A stretch of DNA of 64,000 nucleotides from Rathayibacter sp. SD072 (GTDB taxonomy: Bacteria > Actinomycetota > Actinomycetes > Actinomycetales > Microbacteriaceae), in the NCBI RefSeq assembly GCF_017355185.1, contig NZ_JADILJ010000018.1, forward strand, positions 1 through 64,000, given 5' to 3'. The stretch's first letter is position 1. Each line of letters opens with the position of its first letter. The position numbers were made by a program, and so were the translations under genes. Of this stretch, positions 17,245 through 25,827 are shown piece after piece. The notes beneath the pieces were generated by a model. The model was not told the origin of the DNA. It saw only the letters and a list, made by a program, of their open reading frames with translations, and did no database searches.

Positions 17245-18154
17245 GCTCGGAGAGGCGGTGCGGCGCGGGGACGTCGGACACGTTGATGCCGACCATCGCC
17301 TCGCCGAGTCCGCGGGACGCCTCCGCGATGACCTTCGCGTCGTCGTAGAAGGTGGTCGCCTTGACGATCGCCGCGGCGCGCTTGGCCGGGTCGCCCGACT
17401 TGAAGATGCCGGAGCCGACGAAGACGCCGTCGGCGCCGAGCTGCATCATGAGCGCCGCGTCGGCCGGAGTCGCCACGCCGCCCGCCGTGAACAGCACGAC
17501 CGGCAGCTTGCCGGTCTGCGCGATCTCGGCGACGAGGTCGTAGGGGGCCTGGAGCTCCTTGGCCGCGACGTACAGCTCGTCCTTGGTCATCGCCTTCAGG
17601 CGGTTCACCTCGGCCGAGATGGTGCGGATGTGCTTGGTGGCCTCGGAGACGTCGCCGGTGCCGGCCTCGCCCTTCGAGCGGATCATCGCGGCGCCCTCGG
17701 TGATGCGGCGCAGCGCCTCGCCCAGGTTCGTCGCACCGCAGACGAAGGGGACGGTGAACCTCCACTTGTCGATGTGGTTCACGTAGTCGGCCGGCGAGAG
17801 GACCTCGGACTCGTCGATGTAGTCGACGCCGAGCTCCGACAGCACCTGCGCCTCGACGAAGTGGCCGATGCGGGCCTTCGCCATGACGGGGATCGACACG
17901 GAGGAGACGATCGCGTCGATCAGGTCGGGGTCGCTCATCCTCGCGACGCCGCCCTGGGAGCGGATGTCGGCGGGCACGCGCTCGAGCGCCATGACGGCCA
18001 CGGCGCCTGCGTCCTCGGCGATGCGGGCCTGCTCGGCGGTGACGACGTCCATGATCACGCCGCCCTTGAGCATCTCGGCGAGACCGCGCTTGACGCGGCT
18101 CGAGCCGAACTGCTCCGAGGCAGCGGAGGAGGAGGGAGTGGGGGTGTCGGTCAT
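17234..18154 (-). CDS. pdxS: Pyridoxal 5'-phosphate synthase lyase subunit PdxS
   Basis: The 306-residue barrel enzyme makes pyridoxal phosphate from ribose 5-phosphate, glyceraldehyde 3-phosphate and ammonia. Key lysines are present: K93 in [10 protein letters not shown], and K161 in [11 protein letters not shown]36 in GGVIMDVV is the other expected active-site residue. The length and motifs are those of a normal enzyme. It starts with ATG at 18154, just upstream of pdxT. The 105 bases between it and the HIT gene contain an 18-nt direct repeat and no gene, although in many actinobacteria the phospholipid genes pgsA and pimA lie between these two. Confidence 0.97.
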   Translation of the reverse strand: MTDTPTPSSSAASEQFGSSRVKRGLAEMLKGGVIMDVVTAEQARIAEDAGAVAVMALERVPADIRSQGGVARMSDPDLIDAIVSSVSIPVMAKARIGHFVEAQVLSELGVDYIDESEVLSPADYVNHIDKWRFTVPFVCGATNLGEALRRITEGAAMIRSKGEAGTGDVSEATKHIRTISAEVNRLKAMTKDELYVAAKELQAPYDLVAEIAQTGKLPVVLFTAGGVATPADAALMMQLGADGVFVGSGIFKSGDPAKRAAAIVKATTFYDDAKVIAEASRGLGEAMVGINVSDVPAPHRLSERGW

Positions 18155-18175
18155 GATCGCGGGTCCTGTTTCTCT

Positions 18176-18217
18176 GCTCTGTCTCCAGCCGACGGCTGGG
18201 CTCTGTCTCCAGCCGAC
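18176..18217. repeat. 18-nt direct repeat between the HIT gene and pdxS
   Basis: GCTCTGTCTCCAGCCGAC occurs at 18176-18193 and again at 18200-18217, separated by six bases. It sits where related genomes often carry several phospholipid genes, so it could be a deletion scar, a short tandem duplication, or a tandem regulator site upstream of pdxS. Confidence 0.65.
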
Positions 18218-18259
18218 AGCGCCGTCGAGTCTACCGAGGTCCGCCTGCGCGGACCCTGC

Positions 18260-18814
18260 TCACGCCGTCGGCCAGGCCGCGGCGATGCTGGCGCGGACGT
18301 CGCCGAGCAGCTGCGGCAGCGCTTTCGTGCGCGCGATGATCGGGAAGAAGTTCGCGTCCGTCGCCCAGCGCGGCACCACGTGCTGGTGCAGATGCGCGGC
18401 GATCCCGGCTCCGGCGACCGCGCCCTGGTTCATCCCGAGGTTGAAACCGTCGTTGTTCGACACCTCGCGGATCACCCGCATCGCCGTCTGCGTGAGAGCG
18501 CCGATCTCGGCCACTTCTTCCGGGGTGGCCTCGTCGTAGAGCGGGATGTGGCGGTACGGGCAGACGAGCAGGTGGCCGGAGTTGTACGGGAAGAGGTTGA
18601 GGAGGACGTAGGCGTGCTCGCCGCGGGCGACGATCAGCGCCTCCTCGTCGCTCAGAGTCGGGGCGACGCAGAACGGGCAGTCGTCGGCTCCGGGCTGCCC
18701 CTTCTGGATGTAGACCATGCGGTGCGGGGTCCACAGGCGCTGGAACTCGTCGGGGACGCCCGCGAGGTGCGCGGACCCCTCCGCTCCCTCGGGGACGAGG
18801 TCGTCCACGCTCAC
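18260..18814 (-). CDS. HIT-domain hydrolase (Ap4A phosphorylase-like)
   Basis: The 184-residue protein carries the histidine triad HLHQHVV at 141-147 and a CPFC pair at 46-49, as in the mycobacterial Rv2613c family, which phosphorolyses diadenosine tetraphosphate. Other conserved pieces are [20 protein letters not shown] and GFNLGMNQG. The GTG start at 18814 overlaps the thrS stop by four bases (GTGA), so it is translationally coupled to thrS, whose enzyme can produce Ap4A as a side product. That functional link is an inference from pairing and family knowledge. Confidence 0.93.
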   Translation of the reverse strand: MSVDDLVPEGAEGSAHLAGVPDEFQRLWTPHRMVYIQKGQPGADDCPFCVAPTLSDEEALIVARGEHAYVLLNLFPYNSGHLLVCPYRHIPLYDEATPEEVAEIGALTQTAMRVIREVSNNDGFNLGMNQGAVAGAGIAAHLHQHVVPRWATDANFFPIIARTKALPQLLGDVRASIAAAWPTA

Positions 18815-20814
18815 ACCTGCGCCTTCGAGGCGATCGCCTCGCGGATGCGCGCCACGGCGTCGGCGACGGGGATCCCGTTCTCCTGCGTGCCGTCGCGGAA
18901 GCGGAAGCTGACCGCTCCGGCGTCGCGGTCCTTCTCGCCGACGATGATCTGGAACGGGACCCTCTGCAGGGTCGCGTTGCGGATCTTCTTCTGCATGCGG
19001 TCGCTGGAGTAGTCGATCTCGGCGCGGACGCCGGATCGCTTGAGCTCGCCGACGACCTCCTCGAGGTAGGGGAGGTACTCGTCGGCGATGGGGATGCCGA
19101 CGACCTGCACGGGCGACAGCCAGACCGGGAACGCGCCGGCGTAGTGCTCGGTGAGGATCGCGAAGAAGCGCTCGATCGAGCCGAACAGCGCACGGTGGAT
19201 CATCACGGGCCGCTTCTTCGAGCCGTCGGACGCGGTGTACTCCAGCTCGAAGCGCTCGGGCTGGTTGAAGTCGAGCTGGATCGTCGACATCTGCCAGGTG
19301 CGGCCGATCGCGTCGCGCGCCTGCACCGAGATCTTCGGGCCGTAGAACGCCGCTCCGCCGGGATCGGGGACCAGCTCGAGGCCCGACTCCACCGCGACAG
19401 CGCGGAGGGACTCGATGGCCGCCTCCCACTGCTCGGGGGCGCCGACGAACTTCGGGTTCCCCTCCTCGTTGGTGGAGAGCTCGAGGTAGAAGTCGTTCAG
19501 GCCGTAGTCGCGCAGCACCTGCAGGACGAACTCGAGGTTGCGGGTGAGCTCGGCCGCCACGTCCTCCTGCGTCACGTAGATGTGCGCGTCGTCCTGGGTG
19601 AGCCCGCGCACGCGGGTGAGGCCCTGCAGGGTCCCGCTCTTCTCGTAGCGGTAGACGGTGCCGAACTCGGCCAGGCGCAGCGGCAGCTCGCGGTAGCTGC
19701 GTCCGCGCGAGCGGAAGATGAGGTTGTGGAACGGGCAGTTCATGGGCTTGAGGTAGTAGTCCTGGCCCTGGCGGGTGACGTTCCCGTCCTCGTCCTGCAG
19801 CTCGTCGAGGTGCATCGGGGGGAACATGCCCTCGGAGTACCACTGCAGGTGCCCGCTGGTGGTGAAGAGGTCGCCCTTGGTGATGTGGGGCGTGTAGACG
19901 AGCTCGTAGTCGTGGGCGAGCAGCTGCTCGCGCATGTACTGCTCGATCTCGTAGCGGATGATGCCGCCCTTGGGGTGGAAGACGGCGAGCCCGGAGCCGA
20001 TCTCGTCGGGGAACGAGAAGAGGTCGAGCTCGTGGCCGAGCTTGCGGTGGTCGCGGCGGGCGGCCTCCTCGAGGCGCGCCTGGTGCGCACGGAGCTCGTC
20101 CTTCGTCGGCCAGGCCGTGCCGTAGACGCGCTGCAGCTGCGGGTTCTTCTCGGAGCCCCGCCAGTAGGCCGCGGCGTTGCGGGTGAGTGCGTAGCCGCTG
20201 CCGATCATGCGGGTGTTGGGCAGGTGGGGACCGCGGCAGAGGTCCTTCCACACCGTCTCGCCGGTGCGCGGGTCGACGTTGTCGTAGATGGTGAGCTCGG
20301 CGCCGCCGACCTCGACCGACTCCTCGTCCGCTCCCCCGCCCTTGAGGCCGATGAGCTCGAGCTTGTAGGGCTCGGCGGACAGCTCGCTCCGGGCCTCCTC
20401 CTCGGTCACCACGCGCCGCACGAAGCGCTGGCCCTGGCGGATGATGCGGTCCATCGCCTTCTCGAGCGCCTTCATCGCCTCGGGGGTGAAGGGCTCCTCG
20501 ACGTCGAAGTCGTAGTAGAAGCCGTCGGTGACGGGCGGGCCGATGCCCAGCTTCGCCTCCGGGTTGCTCTGCTGCACGGCCTGCGCGAGGACGTGCGCGG
20601 CGGAGTGGCGGAGGATGCTCAGCCCGTCGGGCGAGGAGATCAGCACCGGCTCGATGCGGTCGCCGGGGACGACGTCCGCCGCCAGGTCCTTCAACTCGCC
20701 GTTGACGCGGATCGCGACGACGGCCCGGTCGGAGAAGTGCGTGAAGCCCGTCCCGGCCTCGGTCACCACCGCGGGGGACTCGTTCTCGGACGGATTCGAC
20801 GGTTCGTTCGACAC
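18811..20814 (-). CDS. thrS: Threonine--tRNA ligase
   Basis: The 667-residue class II synthetase charges tRNA-Thr. It has an N-terminal TGS domain ([22 protein letters not shown]), an editing domain ([12 protein letters not shown], an HxxxH-type motif, plus the C-terminal part of the editing site), the catalytic core with [12 protein letters not shown] (zinc-binding Cys), [20 protein letters not shown], and motif 3 ([10 protein letters not shown]), then an anticodon-binding domain. A Ser/Asn/Glu-rich head of about 20 residues precedes the TGS domain. GTG at 20814 has an AGGAG site upstream. No T-box leader is visible; only about 100 bases separate it from the next gene. Confidence 0.97.
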   Translation of the reverse strand: MSNEPSNPSENESPAVVTEAGTGFTHFSDRAVVAIRVNGELKDLAADVVPGDRIEPVLISSPDGLSILRHSAAHVLAQAVQQSNPEAKLGIGPPVTDGFYYDFDVEEPFTPEAMKALEKAMDRIIRQGQRFVRRVVTEEEARSELSAEPYKLELIGLKGGGADEESVEVGGAELTIYDNVDPRTGETVWKDLCRGPHLPNTRMIGSGYALTRNAAAYWRGSEKNPQLQRVYGTAWPTKDELRAHQARLEEAARRDHRKLGHELDLFSFPDEIGSGLAVFHPKGGIIRYEIEQYMREQLLAHDYELVYTPHITKGDLFTTSGHLQWYSEGMFPPMHLDELQDEDGNVTRQGQDYYLKPMNCPFHNLIFRSRGRSYRELPLRLAEFGTVYRYEKSGTLQGLTRVRGLTQDDAHIYVTQEDVAAELTRNLEFVLQVLRDYGLNDFYLELSTNEEGNPKFVGAPEQWEAAIESLRAVAVESGLELVPDPGGAAFYGPKISVQARDAIGRTWQMSTIQLDFNQPERFELEYTASDGSKKRPVMIHRALFGSIERFFAILTEHYAGAFPVWLSPVQVVGIPIADEYLPYLEEVVGELKRSGVRAEIDYSSDRMQKKIRNATLQRVPFQIIVGEKDRDAGAVSFRFRDGTQENGIPVADAVARIREAIASKAQV

Positions 20815-20913
20815 GCGCGGACACTCCTCAGGGCTTCGCCAACCCCTCGACTTTAGCCGCCCGCCGGGCGGGGGTCGTCCGCGGGCGACGGCCCGCGGCG
20901 AGCGTCCGGCGCC

Positions 20914-21147
20914 CTAGCCGAGGACGGCGCGCACGCGCTCGTCGAGACCGCGCAAGGCGTCGAGCAGCTCGCCCCGGTCGGCACCGGGGAGCAGCAGGTC
21001 GTTCTGCACGAGGTGGCGGATGAGCACCGACTCCACGTCGGACGGCAGTCCGCCCGAGGCGAGCGCGCCCTCCAGCACGGCGAGGACCGAGACCAGTGCC
21101 AGTGCGTCGTCGACCGCCAGCGGGTGCTCGCTGCTGTCCGTGTCCAT
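20914..21147 (-). CDS. Small helical protein, unknown function
   Basis: The 77-residue acidic protein is predicted mostly helical (VDDALALVSVLAVLEGALASGGLPSDVESVLIRHLVQNDLLL). It has no signal peptide and no known motif. Its spacing of Leu, a central charged turn, and the ending LDERVRAVLG resemble the 63-residue protein at 22027-22218 (LDRLARRVSALC), so the two may be distant relatives flanking the TetR gene. The ATG at 21147 has only a weak ribosome site. A short GC hairpin lies downstream at about 20857-20871. Whether it is real rests on codon composition and position. Confidence 0.55.
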   Translation of the reverse strand: MDTDSSEHPLAVDDALALVSVLAVLEGALASGGLPSDVESVLIRHLVQNDLLLPGADRGELLDALRGLDERVRAVLG

Positions 21148-21318
21148 GCGTCCAATCCCGGGCGCCGGAGCACCGGCACCCGTCGAGGTTCCCGTCCAGC
21201 CTGGCGAAGACGACGGCCGGGAGTGGCGGCGCCGCGGCGGGACTTCGTTTCCCGTACACCGGTCCCGGAGGGGCGCTCCTCCCCCGGCGGACTCGTCCGA
21301 TCCGTCGGAACAGCGCCT
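21148..21318. other. Intergenic stretch upstream of the TetR gene
   Basis: Between the minus-strand small gene and the operator region I see no coding pattern. Divergent promoters for the small gene and the TetR gene must lie here or in the repeats just downstream, but I cannot identify convincing -35/-10 pairs. Confidence 0.4.
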
Positions 21319-21368
21319 GGTACGCTGTGCCGTCTCCTACTGGCACGCCGTGCCGGTACGGTGTGCCG
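21319..21368. promoter_or_regulatory. Operator candidate: palindrome between two direct repeats
   Basis: A near-perfect 21-nt palindrome at 21338-21358 (TAC-T-GGCAC-GCC-GTGCC-G-GTA, one mismatched pair) lies between two 14-nt direct repeats, GGTACGcTGTGCCG at 21319-21332 and GGTACGgTGTGCCG at 21355-21368, which differ at one base. It is just upstream of the TetR start. TetR proteins normally bind palindromes of this size near their own gene. Confidence 0.65.
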
Positions 21369-21412
21369 GGTTGGTGCACGCCCGAGGAGGCGCTGATCAA
21401 GAGGGCGAACCG

Positions 21413-21991
21413 GTGGACCGACGCGAGCAGATCCTGGAGGCGGCACGGTCGGTGATCGCCGAGTCCGGCGTCGCCGCCCTGAGCGTCCGGACGGTCGCCG
21501 CGAGAGCAGGGATCGGCGCCAGCACGCTGCGCCACCACTTCCCCACCCAGCGGGGTCTGCACGACGCGGTGGTCGCCGAGCTCTTCCACGCCGGCCTCGA
21601 GGACCACCGGATCGCCGATCGCCGCCTGGACCCGCTGGAGCGCCTCGTCGAGTGCGCCGGGCAGTTCCTGCCCGCGGCGGACGCTCCTCCGGCCCTGAGC
21701 GGATGGTTCGCGCTCCACGCCGCCGGGCTGGGAGTGGGAGCGACCGATCAGGGCCGGGTGCTGCTCGAAGCCGTCGCCGCGAGCAGCCGCGAGAGCACCG
21801 CGCGATGGATCGCTGTGCTGTCGGAGGAGGGAGTGCTGCGGCGGGGGCCTCTCGAGCAGCACGTCGAGCTGATACTCGCTCTCGTCGACGGCCTGCGGAT
21901 GCGGATGCTCACGCCGGGCAGCCGCGTCGGCCCCGGCGAGGCGCTCGGTCTCCTCGAGGCCGCTCTCGAGAGGGCCGTCATCCGGGACTGA
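21413..21991 (+). CDS. TetR-family transcriptional regulator
   Basis: The 192-residue protein has an N-terminal helix-turn-helix at about 26-45 (SVRTVAARAGIGASTLRHHF) and a helical ligand-binding C-terminal part, the TetR layout. It is probably a repressor. I use the GTG at 21413 because the conserved first helix (DRREQILEAARSVIAESG) starts there; an in-frame GTG at 21374 would add 13 residues. Repeats upstream look like its operator. Flanking genes on the opposite strand are two small unknown proteins, and the VOC protein and an MFS exporter lie downstream; any of these could be targets. The ligand is unknown. Confidence 0.88.
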   Translation: MDRREQILEAARSVIAESGVAALSVRTVAARAGIGASTLRHHFPTQRGLHDAVVAELFHAGLEDHRIADRRLDPLERLVECAGQFLPAADAPPALSGWFALHAAGLGVGATDQGRVLLEAVAASSRESTARWIAVLSEEGVLRRGPLEQHVELILALVDGLRMRMLTPGSRVGPGEALGLLEAALERAVIRD

Positions 21992-22000
21992 GGTTCAGCG

Positions 22001-22042
22001 GAGGGCGGGATCAGCAGAGGGCGGGATCAGCAGAGGGCGCTC
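22001..22042. repeat. 16-bp tandem repeat, 2.6 copies
   Basis: The unit GAGGGCGGGATCAGCA occurs at 22001-22016 and 22017-22032, then decays after eight bases of a third copy. It covers the converging ends of the TetR gene and the small minus-strand gene, whose stop codon lies inside the second unit. A duplication here could have moved the end of the small gene. Confidence 0.75.
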
Positions 22043-22218
22043 ACGCGCCGAGCCAGCCGGTCCAGCTCCTGTCCGAGCGACGCCGTCTCCTCGGCCGCCA
22101 GAGCGCGGGCGAGGAGACGCAGCTCCTCCGCCTCGAGCGCTCCGTCCTCGACGAGCTCCGCCACCAGCCGGGTGAGGGCCGCGAGCGCGGACGCCTCGTG
22201 CCGGTCCAGTCCGTTCAT
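22027..22218 (-). CDS. Small helical protein, unknown function
   Basis: The 63-residue protein (MNGLDRHEASALAALTRLVA as start, LDRLARRVSALC as end) is amphipathic and helical, with many Leu, Ala and Glu. The ATG at 22218 has a strong GGAGG site, which makes the gene likely real. It resembles the 77-residue protein at 20914-21147 in length, helix spacing and ending, and the two flank the TetR gene on the opposite strand. Its stop lies within a 16-bp tandem repeat. No function can be assigned. Confidence 0.6.
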   Translation of the reverse strand: MNGLDRHEASALAALTRLVAELVEDGALEAEELRLLARALAAEETASLGQELDRLARRVSALC

Positions 22219-22385
22219 CACGCCTCCTCGCGTCGGGGACGATCCTGCGCGACCGACGGAGCACTTCGCAGCCCCGCTGCGCCTTCCGGACAGCCGAGCA
22301 CGCAACCCCTTGTCGGCTCTGCGTCGAGGGCGTGGGCTGAGAGCACCCGTCGCCCCGAGCGACTCCCCCGACGAAAGGTGCACCC

Positions 22386-22763
22386 GTGCTCTCCGACTCC
22401 CCGATCGGCCCCGTCCTGCTCTCGACCGACCTCGCCGCCTCGCGCGCCTTCTACGCCGAAGCGCTCGGCCTCCAGGTGATCGAGGAGAGCGACTCCGCCG
22501 TCGCCTATCTCACCGGCGGGACCCGCCTCACCGTGACCGCCAGCACCACCGGCTCGAAGGACGAGCAGACCAAGGCGTCCTGGCGCGTCTCGGACCTGCG
22601 CGCCGAGCTCGACGCCCTCGCCGAGCGCGGCGTGACCCCCGAGGACTACGACACCGACGAGCTGCGCACCGAGAACGGCGTCGCCGATCGCGGCAGCGTC
22701 TGGTCGGCGTGGATCCTCGACCCGGACGGCAACGCCCTCGGCATCGAGCAGCCCAAGGACTGA
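22386..22763 (+). CDS. VOC-superfamily (glyoxalase-like) protein
   Basis: The 125-residue protein has the paired beta-alpha-beta-beta-beta layout of vicinal oxygen chelate proteins: PIGPVLLSTDLAASRAFYAEALGLQVIEE at the start and WSAWILDPDGNALGIEQPK at the end, with the final Glu expected as a metal ligand. The substrate is unknown; members include glyoxalases, dioxygenases and drug-binding proteins. The GTG at 22386 follows AAAGGTG. A hairpin terminator follows at 22770-22801. Confidence 0.88.
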   Translation: MLSDSPIGPVLLSTDLAASRAFYAEALGLQVIEESDSAVAYLTGGTRLTVTASTTGSKDEQTKASWRVSDLRAELDALAERGVTPEDYDTDELRTENGVADRGSVWSAWILDPDGNALGIEQPKD

Positions 22764-22769
22764 CCCGGC

Positions 22770-22801
22770 GGGCTCGGCCCCGGAGCCCGGGTGCCGAGCC
22801 C
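22770..22801 (+). terminator. Hairpin after the VOC gene
   Basis: Nine-base arms (GGGCTCGGC and GCCGAGCCC) with a 14-nt loop sit between the VOC gene and the promoter of the next gene. Confidence 0.6.
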
Positions 22802-22807
22802 TAGAAT
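22802..22807 (+). promoter_or_regulatory. -10 element of a probably leaderless transcript
   Basis: TAGAAT ends seven bases before the ATG at 22814, and no ribosome site lies between them. This spacing puts the transcription start at or next to the A of ATG, as in leaderless actinobacterial messages. Confidence 0.6.
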
Positions 22808-22813
22808 TCCCCC

Positions 22814-23398
22814 ATGTCCGACGAATCCCCTCGCACTCCCGCGCCCGGGTGGTACCCGCATCCCGCCGATCTCGGCTCGGAGCTCTACTGGGACGGATCC
22901 GCCTGGACCGACCGGTCCCGTCCGACCGGCCCGCAGTCGCCCGCGGCTCCGATCTACGGCACGCCGGACGCGCCCGACGCCGCCTCCGGCCGCCCGGCGC
23001 CCTCGGCGGACCCCGGGTACGGGTCGGCCCCCTCCGGCGCCGGCACGACCGACCCGTACTCGTCCGACTCGACGGCGGCGAACCCGTACGCCTCGAGCAC
23101 GTACTCGTCGAACCCGTACGCGACGAACCCGTACGCCTCTCCGGCAGCGTCCGGCCGGAACCCGATGGCGATCGCGAGCCTCGTGCTGGGGATCCTCAGC
23201 CTCCTCGTGAACCCGCTCTTCGTCCCCTCCATCCTCGCCATCGTGTTCTCGGTGCGCGGCCGCGCCGCCGCCGCCGTCACGGGCATCGGCCGCGGCATGG
23301 CGACCGCCGGCCTGGTGACGGGCATCGCCGGCATCGTCTTCGGCGGCATCGGCTTCCTCGTCAACCTCGGGGGCTTCCTCTCCCAGCTCGGGTCCTGA
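22814..23398 (+). CDS. DUF2510/DUF4190 membrane protein
   Basis: The 194-residue protein starts with a DUF2510 module (PAPGWYPHPADLGSELYWDGSAWT), then a Ser/Pro/Tyr-rich linker of about 70 residues with repeated NPYAS/NPYAT units, then two membrane helices (about 118-140 and 155-190) of DUF4190 type. Such proteins are common in actinobacterial membranes and have no known activity; the tyrosine-rich linker may bind partners. ATG at 22814 is preceded by a -10 element at leaderless spacing. Confidence 0.9.
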   Translation: MSDESPRTPAPGWYPHPADLGSELYWDGSAWTDRSRPTGPQSPAAPIYGTPDAPDAASGRPAPSADPGYGSAPSGAGTTDPYSSDSTAANPYASSTYSSNPYATNPYASPAASGRNPMAIASLVLGILSLLVNPLFVPSILAIVFSVRGRAAAAVTGIGRGMATAGLVTGIAGIVFGGIGFLVNLGGFLSQLGS

Positions 23399-23441
23399 CC
23401 GCGGTGCGCGGCCGCCGCCCCGCACCCGCCCCGATGCGTCG

Positions 23442-24650
23442 ATGACGCCGCGTCGGAGCGCCCCCTGGCTCTTCGTCGTCGCCGTCGCCCTCGTCGCACT
23501 GGTCCTGCGCGGGCCGATCGTCGCCGTCGCGCCCGTGATCGACGCGATCCGCGACGACCTCTCGCTCTCCTCCGGTCAGGCGGGCGTCCTGACGAGCATC
23601 CCCGTGCTCTGCTTCGCCCTGGCGACGCCGCTCGCCCTGCTCGTCATCCGCCGCGCCGGGCCCGATGCCGCGGTGACGGTCACCGTGCTCGGTGTCGCAC
23701 TCGGCACGATCGTCCGCTCGTCGGGCGACACGGTCGCCGTCGTGGCGGGCACCGTGCTCATCGGCGTCTTCATCACCATCGGCAACGTGGTCGTGCCCGT
23801 CGTGATCCGCCGGGACGTCTCCGCCGCGCGGGTCGATCTGACCACGGGCGTCTACACGGCCGCTCTCAACATCGGCTCGACGATCACGTCGCTGGGCACC
23901 GCACCCCTCGCCCTCCTCCTGGGCTGGCGGGGCGCCCTCCTGGTCTGGCTCGTCCTCACTCTGCTCGCGCTGCTCGGCTGGCTCGCCGCCGTCGGACCGC
24001 GGCGCGCCGTCCGTCCGGTGCCGCGCACCCCGGCGCCCGATCGGCGGACGGGGGCTCCTCCGCGCATCTGGCGGAGCGCCACGGTGCTCGCACTCGCGGT
24101 CTGCTTCTCCAGCCAGGCGTTCTCGTACTACGGCGTGACCGCGTGGCTGCCGAGCCTCCTCGTCGACCGCAACGGCTTCTCGGTCGAGACCGCCGGAGCG
24201 AGCTCCTCCGTCTTCCAGCTCGCCGCGGTGGTCGGCGCACTGGGCGTCGCGCTCCTGGTGCGCCGGCTGCGGCCGCTGGGCAGCATCGCCCTCGTCGGCT
24301 CCCTCTGGTGCACGGTGCCGGCGGGACTCCTGCTGGCCCCCGATCTGTGGGCACTGTGGTGCGCTCTCGGCGGCGTCGCGCAGGGCGGAGGATTCACGGT
24401 CGTCTTCGTCCTCGTGGTGCGGCTGTCGCAGTCGGACGCCCACGCCTCGCGGCTCTCGGCGACGGTCCAGGGGATCGGCTACGCCGTCGCCGCCACCGCC
24501 CCCACGGTCCTCGGGTTCGCGCACGACGCGAGCGGCGGCTGGGACGCCCCGCTGCTCCTCGTCCTCGCCGCGACCTGCTCCTTCCTCCTCTTCGGAGTGC
24601 TGGCAGCGGCGAGGCAGGGACGCGGACCGCGTCCCTTACCGCCCGCCTGA
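23442..24650 (+). CDS. MFS transporter, CynX/NimT type
   Basis: The 402-residue protein has about twelve membrane helices in two halves. Features include a first helix WLFVVAVALVALVLRGPIVAVAPVI, the LRGPI-type motif of the CynX/NimT group, and GVYTAALNIGSTITSLGTAPL. This group includes exporters of cyanate, nitroimidazole-like drugs and other small molecules; the substrate here is not predictable. ATG at 23442 starts right at the first helix. The gene is 43 bases after the DUF2510 gene on the same strand. Confidence 0.9.
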   Translation: MTPRRSAPWLFVVAVALVALVLRGPIVAVAPVIDAIRDDLSLSSGQAGVLTSIPVLCFALATPLALLVIRRAGPDAAVTVTVLGVALGTIVRSSGDTVAVVAGTVLIGVFITIGNVVVPVVIRRDVSAARVDLTTGVYTAALNIGSTITSLGTAPLALLLGWRGALLVWLVLTLLALLGWLAAVGPRRAVRPVPRTPAPDRRTGAPPRIWRSATVLALAVCFSSQAFSYYGVTAWLPSLLVDRNGFSVETAGASSSVFQLAAVVGALGVALLVRRLRPLGSIALVGSLWCTVPAGLLLAPDLWALWCALGGVAQGGGFTVVFVLVVRLSQSDAHASRLSATVQGIGYAVAATAPTVLGFAHDASGGWDAPLLLVLAATCSFLLFGVLAAARQGRGPRPLPPA

Positions 24651-24710
24651 GCGCTGCCTGACAGCGCAGGGCACCGGCGTCAAGGGCCACCGCGCACCCG
24701 CCCCGCGCCG

Positions 24711-24716
24711 TAGCGT
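24711..24716 (+). promoter_or_regulatory. -10-like element, leaderless spacing
   Basis: TAGCGT lies six bases before the ATG at 24723, with no purine-rich ribosome site between. The hexamer is a modest match (TAnnnT). Confidence 0.4.
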
Positions 24717-24722
24717 GGCGGC

Positions 24723-25817
24723 ATGGCCGAGAAGAGCACGACCCGAGAGAAGACCGCGCCCGAGCCCGACGACGCGCGCAAGCCGGACGAGCTGAGTGAT
24801 CTGACGAAGCGCTCGTGGGGCTACGTGCTCAAGAAGACGATGCGCGAGTTCGGCGCCGACCAATGCACCGATCTCGCCGCGGCGCTCACGTACTACGCGG
24901 TCCTGGCCCTGTTCCCGGCGCTGCTGGCGATCGTCTCGGTGCTGGGGCTCTTCGGCCAGGCCCAGGCGACCACCGACACCGTGCTCGAGCTGATCGGGAA
25001 CCTCGCGTCCCCGCAGGTCGTGGACGTGCTCCGCGACCCGATCGAGTCGCTCACCAGCTCCCCCGCCGCCGGTGTCGCCTTCGTCACCGGTATCCTCGGC
25101 GCCCTCTGGTCCGCCTCGGGCTACGTCGGCGCCTTCGGCCGCGCGATGAACCGCGTCTACGAGATCGACGAGGGGCGTCCCTTCTGGAAGCTCCGCCCGA
25201 CCATGCTCGGCGTCACCGTGGCCACGGTCGTCCTGATCGTCGTCGCCGCCCTCATCCTGGTGCTCAGCGGACCGGTCGCCGAAGCCGTCGGCGACGTGGT
25301 CGGGCTCGGCCCCGCCGCCCTCACGGTGTGGAACATCGCGAAGTGGCCCGTGCTCCTCGTCATCGCGATCGTGATCGTGGCGATCCTCTACTACTGGGCG
25401 CCGAACATCCGCCAGCCGAAGTTCCGCTGGATCGGCGCCGGCTCGATCATCGCCCTGCTGATCTGGCTCGTCGCCTCGGTCGGCTTCGGCTTCTACGTGG
25501 CGAACTTCTCGAACTACGACCGGACCTACGGCTCGCTCGGTGCGGTCATCGTGTTCCTCCTCTGGATCTGGATCACCAACATCGCTCTGCTCTTCGGCGC
25601 CGAGTTCGACGCCGAGCTCGAGCGGGGTCGCGAGCTGCAGGCCGGCATCGAGGCGGAGGAGACCATCCAGCTCCCGCCGCGCGACACCGCTGCGAGCGAC
25701 AAGAAGGCCGCGGTGCACGAGCAGGACCTGCGCGACGGCCGCTGGCTGCGCCTGGCGTCCGAGAACAAGAAGGGCTCGGAGCAGGAGAAGGCCGCCGAGG
25801 ACGGCTCGACCCGGTGA
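24723..25817 (+). CDS. YihY/BrkB-family inner-membrane protein
   Basis: The 364-residue protein has a charged N-terminal tail, then about six membrane helices with the YihY pattern (CTDLAAALTYYAVLALFPALLAIVSVLGL; GRAMNRVYEIDEGRPFWKLRP; YYWAPNIRQPKFRWIGAGSIIAL; LWIWITNIALLFGAEFDAELERGRELQAG as pieces of the conserved core), and a charged C-terminal tail. The family was once called ribonuclease BN by mistake; its role is unknown. A -10-like hexamer at close spacing suggests a leaderless message. It converges on the APH-like gene with a 10-base gap. Confidence 0.93.
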   Translation: MAEKSTTREKTAPEPDDARKPDELSDLTKRSWGYVLKKTMREFGADQCTDLAAALTYYAVLALFPALLAIVSVLGLFGQAQATTDTVLELIGNLASPQVVDVLRDPIESLTSSPAAGVAFVTGILGALWSASGYVGAFGRAMNRVYEIDEGRPFWKLRPTMLGVTVATVVLIVVAALILVLSGPVAEAVGDVVGLGPAALTVWNIAKWPVLLVIAIVIVAILYYWAPNIRQPKFRWIGAGSIIALLIWLVASVGFGFYVANFSNYDRTYGSLGAVIVFLLWIWITNIALLFGAEFDAELERGRELQAGIEAEETIQLPPRDTAASDKKAAVHEQDLRDGRWLRLASENKKGSEQEKAAEDGSTR

Positions 25818-25827
25818 ACCGCCGGGC

